The position numbers were made by a program, and so were the translations under genes. DNA of 64,000 nt from Kiritimatiellia bacterium. Its GTDB lineage: Bacteria; Verrucomicrobiota; Kiritimatiellia; RFP12; UBA1067. Location of the stretch: NCBI GenBank assembly GCA_017406465.1, contig JAFQYM010000024.1, positions 1 through 64,000 on the forward strand, given 5' to 3'. Under the pieces are notes generated by a model. That model searched no databases. It saw nothing but the letters and a program-made list of their open reading frames with translations, and had not been told where the DNA came from. Below, piece after piece: positions 50,994 through 58,044 of the stretch; position 1 is the first letter of the stretch; every line of letters starts with the position of its first letter.

Positions 50994-52149
50994 AAAACGG
51001 CGACGGTTTCTGCTTCCCCACTGCACGGCGGAAGGCGCTCATCGACATCGCAAAGCGCTTCTTGAAGAGGTTCTTGAGGTAGTTGGGGTTGGAGTATCCG
51101 CAGGCTGCGGCGATCGAGTCCATCTTCTCGCGCGTTTCCCTTAGGCGCCGCTTCACCTCGTCGAGACGGCGCTCTATTATTGCCTGCAGGATACTTCGCT
51201 TCTGCAGTTCGCGGAACCTGAGGTCGGCAAGCCGACGCGAGCACTTGAGATGCCGCACGACGTCTTCGACGCCTATCCCCTCGAGCGCATGGCGGTCGAT
51301 GTAGGCGACGGCCTTCTGGACGAGGCGACCCGCGCTCGAAAGCTCGCAGGTCGACTCGCGGCGGACTACTTCCTTTATGTCCGCGAGAAGGACGCAGGAG
51401 TCAGGGCCCTCGCCGTGCATCATCGAGTCAAGCGTCTCCGCCGCAAGGTAGCCCTCCCCCTCGAAGTCAGGCATCACCGACGAAAGCCGAGGGTGCGTGT
51501 TTTCGCAGATAAGCGTGTCGTTGTCAACGCCGAGCACCGCGATGTCCTGCGGAACCCTGACCCTCTTCGAGGACAGCAGCTTAAGGAGGTCGTTCGCACG
51601 GTCGTCGTAGGCCGCAAAGACGGCGGCGGGGCGCTTTAGCTTCAGCGCCTCTGACGGATCGAAAAGCTCATCGCACCAGATGCCGTTGTCCTTGAGCGCC
51701 TTCCTGTACGACTTGAATCTCGCAAGATCCCAGTCAAGCATCCCTTCGGAATGGAGAAACGCATACGACCTGGCGACGCCCTGCCCCATGAAATACTGCG
51801 CCGCCGCGTAGCCGATCTTCTCGCCGGAGTTGCGTATCGTAACTAAGTTCTTCTTGCGTCGTTCAAGAGGCGAGGAACGGATGTCCATCACTATCGTTGG
51901 CGTAGAGACGTCCGCGAGCGGAACCACCGACTCCTCGCTCTCGGGAATGGAGACGATAAAACCGTCAGTTCCGCCCGATACGGCCTTCTCGACGAGTTCG
52001 CGCGTAAGTTCCGCCCGCGTGCGAACGAGCGAGACGTCCCATGGCGAATCGTCAGGGTATCGCTCGCTAAGGTAGCGGAAAATTCCGGCAAGCTTGTTCT
52101 GCCCAGCGACGCCGGCCATTTTCAGCGCGATGAACACCTTTTTCTTCAT
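50986..52149 (-). CDS. XylR-like transcriptional regulator (PBP1 sensor plus AraC HTH)
   Basis: The start is set at 52149 (MKKKVFIALKMAGVAGQNK), 387 residues; the open frame further upstream runs antisense through the xylanase gene and is rejected. Residues about 3-270 form a LacI/PBP1-like sugar-sensing domain (GTDGFIVSIPES, TPTIVMDIR, AVFAAYDDRANDLLKLL, VAVLGVDNDTLICENTHPRLSSV). Residues about 285-387 are an AraC-type double HTH (VVRHLKCSRRLADLRFRE, IAAACGYSNPNYLKNLFKKRFAMSMSAFRR). This architecture is that of E. coli XylR, which senses xylose. It diverges from a GH10 xylanase gene, so control of the xylan genes is likely. The ATG lies 7 nt after a -10 box. Confidence 0.88.
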   Translation of the reverse strand: MKKKVFIALKMAGVAGQNKLAGIFRYLSERYPDDSPWDVSLVRTRAELTRELVEKAVSGGTDGFIVSIPESEESVVPLADVSTPTIVMDIRSSPLERRKKNLVTIRNSGEKIGYAAAQYFMGQGVARSYAFLHSEGMLDWDLARFKSYRKALKDNGIWCDELFDPSEALKLKRPAAVFAAYDDRANDLLKLLSSKRVRVPQDIAVLGVDNDTLICENTHPRLSSVMPDFEGEGYLAAETLDSMMHGEGPDSCVLLADIKEVVRRESTCELSSAGRLVQKAVAYIDRHALEGIGVEDVVRHLKCSRRLADLRFRELQKRSILQAIIERRLDEVKRRLRETREKMDSIAAACGYSNPNYLKNLFKKRFAMSMSAFRRAVGKQKPSPFLV

Positions 52150-52156
52150 GGCGAAT

Positions 52157-52165
52157 ATCATACCA
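52157..52165 (-). promoter_or_regulatory. Extended -10 promoter of the XylR-like gene, leaderless
   Basis: The minus strand reads GTGGTATGATATTCGCCATG: TGG plus TATGAT ending 7 nt before the ATG at 52149. Confidence 0.55.
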
Positions 52166-52228
52166 CATTCCTTGCCTAAAATGTGTGGTTTTTTTGCTGA
52201 TCTAAGTATAGCGCTGAAAACGGCAAAT

Positions 52229-52237
52229 TGATACAAT
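52229..52237 (+). promoter_or_regulatory. Extended -10 promoter before the decayed enolase copy and xylanase
   Basis: TTGATACAAT carries TGn plus TACAAT and ends 9 nt before the ATG at 52247. It faces away from the XylR-like promoter across an about 65-bp gap, the natural place for XylR operators. It probably drives the xylanase transcript. Confidence 0.5.
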
Positions 52238-52246
52238 AGCCGCATC

Positions 52247-52495
52247 ATGAACATCAACAAGATAAACCCTGCTACGCTTAAGATCACCGACATGCGCTTT
52301 GCCGACATCGACGGCGCGCCGAAGCGCCGCACGGTTCGATCAACCCGCAGTCGATGCGCGGCGAGGCGTTTGAGCTTTTCACAACGGCGCACGGCCATAC
52401 GGGAATCCACATCACAGAAACCGGGCTCGACTACTTGGAGAAGTACCACGAAGGAATGGGACAAGGAATGGTCCAACGACCGCCGCTGGAGCTGA
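52247..52495 (+). pseudogene. Internally deleted relic of the enolase-superfamily gene
   Basis: An 82-codon frame is stitched from three pieces of the gene at 54197-55549. Bases 52247-52333 match its first 29 codons (MNINKIN(P)..LKITDMRFADI). Bases about 52334-52446 match the internal segment around 54786-54900 (SMRGEAFELFTTAHGHTG) but in a shifted frame. Bases 52448-52495 are identical over 48 nt to 55502-55549, encoding KEWDKEWSNDRRWS and the stop. Two large deletions thus left both ends intact. The frame stays open because of the compensating shift. It lies 32 nt upstream of the xylanase ATG and now acts as the front of its transcript. Confidence 0.88.
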
Positions 52496-52527
52496 TCTGC
52501 AAACGACAAAACACGAAAGGACACGAA

Positions 52528-54147
52528 ATGAAGACGACATTGGCGACAACTGCTGCGCTTGTGCTCGCGCTGACTGCCCAGGCGGAATTCAAGGTCGACC
52601 GTGCGGCGATGAGCGAGAAGTACTGGAGCATCTGGAACGACGAGGTCCAGGCGAAGATCGACGCCGACATCGAGCGGAACCGCAAGGCGGACGCGACGTT
52701 CGAAGTCGCGGCTCCGGACGGGACGGAGGTGAAGGCCGCGCAGATCACGCACGCGTTCTTCTTCGGGGCACACATCTTCAACTTCGACCAGCTAGGGAAG
52801 AAGGAGTGGAACGACCGCTACAAGGCGCTCTACGACCAGGAGAACGGACTCTTCAACTCCGCGACCGTCGCGTTCTACTGGCGCACGCTCGAACCGTATC
52901 CGAACGCCCCGCGCTTCGCCGCAGGCTACGAAGACTCCGAGGAGTACTGGTGCCGCGAGTACGCGATCGACCCCGAGGGGTGCAAGGCGAAGCCCCACTG
53001 GCGGCGTCCCGCGGTCGACCCCGTGATCTCCTTCCTCAAGACGCGCCGCGTGCGCATCCACGGACATCCCCTCGTCTGGGGCAACAACGAATGGCATACG
53101 CCCACTTGGCTATGGGACGACTTCTGCCCCGAAGGCGAGAAAGCAGCGCTCGAGCGCGTGACAGGCGTGAAGATCCCCGTGCGCGACGTGACGCGTCCGA
53201 TCTGCACCAAGAACATGGGGCCGAATTCGGCCTGGAGGGGCTGGCAGAGGGCATGGGCCGAGATCTACGCGAAGCTCTCTGAAGATGAGATCGCCGCGCT
53301 CGTCCCGACGTTCGTGAAAGCGCAGCGAGACTTCTACGAGAAGCGCGTGCGCGAGATCGGCGAGCGCTACGGAACGCGCGTCGACTCGTGGGATGTCGTG
53401 AACGAAAGCGCGACGGACTGGGCGCACGGGAAGGGGGCGAAGAACGACCTGCCCGTCACGAAGAGCCGCTACGGGCTCATGCCCGCGAACTACGCCTACA
53501 ACGCCCTCGTTCTCGCCAAGAAGTATATGAGGCCGGACGCGTGGCTTAACGTCAACGAGTACAACATGGACGCGTTCCCCGGGCAGATCGCCGATCTTGA
53601 GCGCAACGGCGCGACGTTCGACGTCGTCGGCTCGCAGATGCACCTGTTCAATCCCGCCGAGTCGAAGAAGCTCGCCGCCGGCGAGTTCACGGCCGAAACG
53701 CGGCAGAAGGTCTCGCCCGAAGGCATCGCCACTACGATGGCAAAGGTCGCGAAGGCGTCGGGGGGACGTCCGATACACCTTTCCGAAATCACCATCACCG
53801 CTCCGGACAACTCGCCAAAGGGACAGATGGTGCAGGCGATCATCATGCGCAACTGCTACCGCGCCTGGTTCGCGGTCGAGAAGATGAACGGCATCACGTG
53901 GTGGAACGTCGTCGACAACTGCGGCGCGCCGGGCGAGCCGTCGATCAGCGGCATCTTCACGCGTGACATGCAGCCCAAGGCCGCCTACTTCGCGATGGAC
54001 GACCTCATCAACCGCGAATGGAAGACGAAGACCACGGTCAAGGCCGAGGGCGGCAAGGTTTCCTTCCGCGGCTTCCGCGGACGCTACCGCCTCACCTGGA
54101 AAGACGCCTCCGGCAAGAAGCAATCAAAACTCGTCGACGTCAAGTAG
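52528..54147 (+). CDS. GH10 endo-beta-1,4-xylanase
   Basis: The start at 52528 (MKTTLATTAALVLALTAQA, signal peptide) follows AAAGGA; 539 residues. The catalytic TIM barrel spans residues about 60-480: HAFFFGAHIFNFDQ, RIHGHPLVWGNNEW, acid/base Glu293 in WDVVNES and nucleophile Glu420 in PIHLSEITI. The last 40 residues form a small beta extension. GH10 enzymes cut xylan backbones in the periplasm or outside. The N-terminal segment (about 20-60) and the short insert WCREYAIDPEGCKAK, with two Cys, are not part of a minimal GH10. First intact gene of the plus-strand sugar cluster opposite a XylR-like regulator. Confidence 0.92.
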   Translation: MKTTLATTAALVLALTAQAEFKVDRAAMSEKYWSIWNDEVQAKIDADIERNRKADATFEVAAPDGTEVKAAQITHAFFFGAHIFNFDQLGKKEWNDRYKALYDQENGLFNSATVAFYWRTLEPYPNAPRFAAGYEDSEEYWCREYAIDPEGCKAKPHWRRPAVDPVISFLKTRRVRIHGHPLVWGNNEWHTPTWLWDDFCPEGEKAALERVTGVKIPVRDVTRPICTKNMGPNSAWRGWQRAWAEIYAKLSEDEIAALVPTFVKAQRDFYEKRVREIGERYGTRVDSWDVVNESATDWAHGKGAKNDLPVTKSRYGLMPANYAYNALVLAKKYMRPDAWLNVNEYNMDAFPGQIADLERNGATFDVVGSQMHLFNPAESKKLAAGEFTAETRQKVSPEGIATTMAKVAKASGGRPIHLSEITITAPDNSPKGQMVQAIIMRNCYRAWFAVEKMNGITWWNVVDNCGAPGEPSISGIFTRDMQPKAAYFAMDDLINREWKTKTTVKAEGGKVSFRGFRGRYRLTWKDASGKKQSKLVDVK

Positions 54148-54150
54148 AGG

Positions 54151-54192
54151 TTCAACTTCAAACATCAAACCTTAAACATTCAACTATTCAAC
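54151..54192. repeat. Heptamer tandem repeat, 6 x 7 nt, before enolase-superfamily gene
   Basis: Units TTCAACT, TCAAACA, TCAAACC, TTAAACA, TTCAACT, ATTCAAC fill the space from just after the xylanase stop to 4 nt before the ATG at 54197. No Shine-Dalgarno is present. Same unit length and copy number as the tracts at 6803-6844 and 58001-58042. Confidence 0.85.
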
Positions 54193-54196
54193 GCCC

Positions 54197-55549
54197 ATGA
54201 ACATCAACAAGATCAATCCGTCAACACTCAAGATCACGGACATGCGCTTCGCCGACATCGACGGCGCGCCCAAGCGCTGCACGCTGATGAAGCTCTACAC
54301 GAACCAGGGGCTCGTCGGCTACGGCGAAGTCCGCGACGCCAGCTCGCGTACCTATGCGGCGATGCTCAAGAGCCGCATCCTCGGCGAGAACCCCTGCAAC
54401 GTCGAGAAGATCTTCCGCCGCATCAAGCAGTTCGGCGGCGACTCGCGCCAGGCGGGCGGCGTGTGCGCGGTTGAGCTCGCGTGCTGGGACCTCTGCGGCA
54501 AGGCGTGGGGACTCCCCGTGTGGCAGCTCCTCGGCGGAAAGTGGCGCGACGAGATTCGCTGCTACTGCGACACGGATTCCGAAGGAACAGCCGAGCGAAG
54601 CGAGACAGCCGAAGGCCGCGGCCGCGACATGGGCGCGGCGCTCAAGGCGCGCATGAAAATGGGATTCACGTTCCTCAAGATGGACCTCGGCATCGAGCTT
54701 CTCACCGACGTCAAGGACGCGCTCATCGCGCCCTTGGGATATCTCGACTACATGCGCAAGATGAAGCACGTCGTCCAGACGCCGCACGGCTCGATCGACC
54801 CGAGGTCGATGCGCGGCGAGGCGTTCGAGCTCTTCACAACCGCACACGGGCATACGGGCATACACATCACCGAGAAGGGCCTCGACTATCTTGAGAAGTA
54901 CATGTCCGATGTCCGCGATGTCATCGGCTGGGAGGTGCCGATTGCCATCGACCACCTCGGGCACATCCCCTACGAGGACTGCGTGCAGCTTCTCCGCCGT
55001 CTTGAGAAGTACCACCTTTCCTGGGCGGAGGACGTGCTCCCCTGGCGCAACACGGAACAATGGAAACAGCTCCACGCCGCGACGACGACCCCGCTCGGCA
55101 CGGGCGAGGACATCTATCTGAAGGAAGACTTCAAGCCCCTTCTCGCGTCGCATGCGCTCGCGGTGGTGCATCCCGACCTCCTCACCTGCGGCGGCATCAT
55201 GGAGACGAAGAAAGTCGGCGACATGGCGGAGGACTACGGCGTCCAGATGAACATCCACATGGCCGAGTCTCCGATTGCCTGCCTCGCGGCGGTGCACACC
55301 GCGGCCGCGACGCGGAACTTCATGGCGCTGGAGCTGCACAGCGTGGATGTTCCGTGGTGGGGCGACCTCGTGAAGCCCGCGCTTTCCTACAAGGGCGGCT
55401 TCATCAAGGTCCCGACGAAGCCGGGTCTCGGCATCGACGAGCTGAACGAAAAGCTTATCAAGAAGCAGACCTGCGCCGACTTCCCGCCACCGTGGACGCC
55501 GACGAAGGAATGGGACAAGGAATGGTCCAACGACCGCCGCTGGAGCTGA
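54197..55549 (+). CDS. Mandelate racemase/enolase-superfamily sugar acid dehydratase
   Basis: 450 residues. An N-terminal capping domain (LKITDMRFADI ... GLVGYGEVRDASS) is followed by a TIM barrel. Likely catalytic and ligand positions: Lys in FLKMDLG, Asp in IAIDHLGHIP, Glu in WAEDVLP, Glu in PLGTGEDIYL, Asp in VVHPDLLTCGGI and His in NIHMAES, the layout of acid-sugar dehydratases of this superfamily. Substrate cannot be fixed from sequence; xylonate, rhamnonate or a uronate derivative fit the locus. An odd insert EGTAERSETAEGRG lies near residue 130 with a local direct repeat. A decayed copy sits before the xylanase. Confidence 0.85.
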   Translation: MNINKINPSTLKITDMRFADIDGAPKRCTLMKLYTNQGLVGYGEVRDASSRTYAAMLKSRILGENPCNVEKIFRRIKQFGGDSRQAGGVCAVELACWDLCGKAWGLPVWQLLGGKWRDEIRCYCDTDSEGTAERSETAEGRGRDMGAALKARMKMGFTFLKMDLGIELLTDVKDALIAPLGYLDYMRKMKHVVQTPHGSIDPRSMRGEAFELFTTAHGHTGIHITEKGLDYLEKYMSDVRDVIGWEVPIAIDHLGHIPYEDCVQLLRRLEKYHLSWAEDVLPWRNTEQWKQLHAATTTPLGTGEDIYLKEDFKPLLASHALAVVHPDLLTCGGIMETKKVGDMAEDYGVQMNIHMAESPIACLAAVHTAAATRNFMALELHSVDVPWWGDLVKPALSYKGGFIKVPTKPGLGIDELNEKLIKKQTCADFPPPWTPTKEWDKEWSNDRRWS

Positions 55550-55567
55550 CTGCAGAAAGGAATGGTA

Positions 55568-57271
55568 ATGCCAAAGGACAAAATCAGACTGGCGCTGAAG
55601 GGAACGTTTTCATTCCTTCTTGCGTGTGCGCTCTTCCCTGCCGCGGCGGAGGTCCCGTTCTGCGCGCTGCGCTTCGGCTACCGCTTTACGCAGCCCGACA
55701 AGTGGCCGGAGATGCGCGCGGCGCTGGAGAAGAATCGCCCGGCGTTCGACGAAGTGTGGTTCTCGACGGGCGTGAGCTTCCCGTCGCTCGCCTGGCACGA
55801 GACGCATGCGCGGCAGTGCGCGCAGGCGGCGGACGACTTGAGAAAGATGGGCATCGTCCCCTCCATCGAGATCCAGACGATCATCGGGCATACGGACGAC
55901 ATCATCGGTTCCGGAGACTGCTCGGGCCAGGACTGGGGGACGATGGTCTCGGCCGACGGTCTGCCGGCAAAGCACCTCTCCTGTCCGCGTGATCCGAAGC
56001 TCATCGCCTACTTCGTCCGCGTGGCCGAGATGCACGCGGCCTGGAAGCCGGGTTCCGTGTGGGTGGACGACGACCTCTCCTACCGCAATCGCGCGCCTGT
56101 CCTGAAGCCCGGCAACCGGCTTGCCGGCTGTTTCTGCGACGCTTGCATCGCCGGCTTCTCCCGCGCCGAGGGGAAGACGTGGGAACGGGCGGCTCTCGCG
56201 CAGGCGATCCGTTCGGACGCGGCCATTCGCACGCGCTGGGACGAGTATTCGTGCGGCGTCATGGGCGAGCTGACGCGCGCGATCGCCGCCGCCGTGCACC
56301 GTGTCTCGCCGGAGACCGTCATGGGGTACCAGTACGGCGGGCCGCTGTACGCCGCCGTTCCGCGCGGCCTCTACGACGGCAGCGGACATCCCGTCCGGCT
56401 GCGTCCGGGGGCGGGCGCATATTGGGACACCGACCCCTACGATCAGCTGGGCAAGGCCTATTGCCTTCAAACGATGCTGGACGGCTTTCGCGACGAGAAG
56501 TGGATGGGCGCGTGCTGTCCCGAGATCGAGACGTGCCCGCGCACGTTCGCCTGCCGGACGGTGCAGGGACTCATCCTCGAGGCGTTCGAGAACCTTGCCC
56601 TTGGGATGGATTTTCTCAGCATGTTCGCGGCGGATGCGCGCACGGACGAGACGACGGAATTCTACGCCGACGGCCTCTTTCCGCGTCTGGCGGCGGCGCA
56701 TGCGTTCCTCCAGGGTTATCATGCGGCGAATGGCGGGACGCGCCCGTGCGGGTTTTCCGTTCCGAACGGGCGTCCCGCGAAGCTGGTCGCCTGCCGGGGC
56801 GTGCCGATTGTCGGCGCGACGGGTCGTTCGCTGGGGGCGTTGCCGGATATCGCGTCGATCAGCGTGCGCATGGCGGGATCGGGCGAGGTCGATGTGCATT
56901 CGCCGCTCTACCAGACGCGCGTCATGCAGATTGCCTCCTCGACGGGCCTGACGAGTTTCTACGCGCGGTGCGACCGCGCCTCCGGCGGGAAGCTGCCGGT
57001 TGTGTTCGAGTCGGCGGTGCGGGCGTTTGCGATGCCGCGCGTGCGCGACGACTGGACGCTTGCCACGGTGGCGATCGTGAACGCCTCGATCGACCGGCAG
57101 GATCCGGTGACGGTTCGCCTGCGTGGCGTTCCGGCGGATGCGAAGACGGCGGTCTGGCACCAGCCGGAGACCGAGGACGTCGCAATCGCCTTCGTGCGTG
57201 ATGGCGCGGACGTTCGCGTGCGCCTGCCGCGAATCGGCGCGTGGGCGTGCGGCTATCTTTCGTTCAAGTGA
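55568..57271 (+). CDS. Secreted glycoside-hydrolase-like TIM-barrel protein
   Basis: I use the ATG at 55568 because AAAGGA is spaced properly from it; the ATG at 55562 is too close. 567 residues. A signal peptide (GTFSFLLACALFPAAA) precedes an alpha/beta domain resembling GH42-like or GHL hydrolase-like barrels: DEVWFSTGVSF, GIVPSIEIQTII, SVWVDDDLSYRNRAP, and a CFCDACIAGFSRAEG motif (CxCxxC) common in such proteins, possibly metal-binding. The C-terminal about 120 residues form a beta domain. No GH family can be named and catalytic residues are uncertain. Position between the dehydratase and an SDR implies a glycan role. Confidence 0.7.
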   Translation: MPKDKIRLALKGTFSFLLACALFPAAAEVPFCALRFGYRFTQPDKWPEMRAALEKNRPAFDEVWFSTGVSFPSLAWHETHARQCAQAADDLRKMGIVPSIEIQTIIGHTDDIIGSGDCSGQDWGTMVSADGLPAKHLSCPRDPKLIAYFVRVAEMHAAWKPGSVWVDDDLSYRNRAPVLKPGNRLAGCFCDACIAGFSRAEGKTWERAALAQAIRSDAAIRTRWDEYSCGVMGELTRAIAAAVHRVSPETVMGYQYGGPLYAAVPRGLYDGSGHPVRLRPGAGAYWDTDPYDQLGKAYCLQTMLDGFRDEKWMGACCPEIETCPRTFACRTVQGLILEAFENLALGMDFLSMFAADARTDETTEFYADGLFPRLAAAHAFLQGYHAANGGTRPCGFSVPNGRPAKLVACRGVPIVGATGRSLGALPDIASISVRMAGSGEVDVHSPLYQTRVMQIASSTGLTSFYARCDRASGGKLPVVFESAVRAFAMPRVRDDWTLATVAIVNASIDRQDPVTVRLRGVPADAKTAVWHQPETEDVAIAFVRDGADVRVRLPRIGAWACGYLSFK

Positions 57272-57292
57272 AAAGGGAAGGAATGAGTTCAC

Positions 57293-57997
57293 ATGTTGAA
57301 GGAGAAGTTTGATTTGACGGGCAAGACGGCGCTCGTGACTGGCAGTACGCGCGGAATCGGAAAGGCGATCGGCGACGCGTTCGAGGAATACGGCGCGAAG
57401 GTGATCCGCCACAACACGAAGGTGTGTGATCTCGCGGACCCTGCCGCTATCGAAGCGTTCTTCGCAAAGCTCGAGGCGGAAGGAACAATGCCCGACATCC
57501 TCGTAGCGAACGCGTCGATCCAGTCGAAGATACCATGGACGGAGTTTCCGATGGACGAGGCGCGCAGGGAAGTGCAGGTGAACTTCCTTGCGACCCTGCG
57601 GATGTTCCAGCTCTGCCACCCGAAGATGAAGGCGCAGAAATGGGGACGCCTCATCGTCGTAGGTTCCGTAAACGAGCGCCGTCCTCATCCCGACATGTGC
57701 GTGTACGCCGCGACAAAGTCGGCGCAGGAAAATCTCGTCAGGGGAATCGCGCGGCAGGTCGCGGCCGAGGGAATAACGGTGAACAACCTCTGCCCGGGAG
57801 TCTTCTACACCGACAGAAACAAGGAATGCCTCGCAGATCCCGTCTACGGGCCGAAGGTGACGGCGGCAATTCCGATGCACGACTACGCGATGCCCGAAGA
57901 CGCGGCGGGAACCGCCCTTCTCCTCGCATCCGACGCAGGGCGCTACATCACAGGCGCGACGATCATGATCGACGGCGGGCTTTCCCTCCCCGGCTAA
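57293..57997 (+). CDS. SDR-family oxidoreductase
   Basis: 234 residues, classical short-chain dehydrogenase. The nucleotide motif TGSTRGIG is at residues 16-23, ANAS at 72-75, Ser125 in VVGSV, and the active-site pair Tyr138/Lys142 in VYAATK. The C-terminus has PGVFYTD and the family ending GATIMIDGGLSLPG. It probably oxidises a sugar, sugar acid or keto-sugar acid between the dehydratase and aldolase steps. Predicted cytoplasmic. It lies about 21 nt after the secreted barrel protein and directly before the heptamer tract and MFS gene. Confidence 0.92.
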   Translation: MLKEKFDLTGKTALVTGSTRGIGKAIGDAFEEYGAKVIRHNTKVCDLADPAAIEAFFAKLEAEGTMPDILVANASIQSKIPWTEFPMDEARREVQVNFLATLRMFQLCHPKMKAQKWGRLIVVGSVNERRPHPDMCVYAATKSAQENLVRGIARQVAAEGITVNNLCPGVFYTDRNKECLADPVYGPKVTAAIPMHDYAMPEDAAGTALLLASDAGRYITGATIMIDGGLSLPG

Positions 57998-58000
57998 CCG

Positions 58001-58042
58001 CCAACGACCAACGACTAACGACTAGCAACTAACGACTAACAA
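58001..58042. repeat. Heptamer tandem repeat, 6 x 7 nt, before MFS gene
   Basis: Units CCAACGA, CCAACGA, CTAACGA, CTAGCAA, CTAACGA, CTAACAA, ending 2 nt before the MFS start codon. No Shine-Dalgarno is visible. Third tract of six 7-nt units in the window, with a different unit sequence. Confidence 0.85.
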
Positions 58043-58044
58043 CC

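Noticed and set aside
52334-52527. N-terminal extension of the xylanase from 52354
   Set aside because: That stretch reads the relic's enolase fragment; the signal peptide and ribosome site place the start at 52528.
50986-52773. 595-residue version of the XylR-like regulator
   Set aside because: The extra N-terminal part lies antisense to the xylanase gene and the decayed enolase copy. The regulator domain begins at 52149, right after a -10 box.
55610-57880. 756-residue minus-strand open frame
   Set aside because: It is an Arg/His-rich shadow of the plus-strand barrel protein and SDR genes, a common effect of high GC; no start context or motifs.
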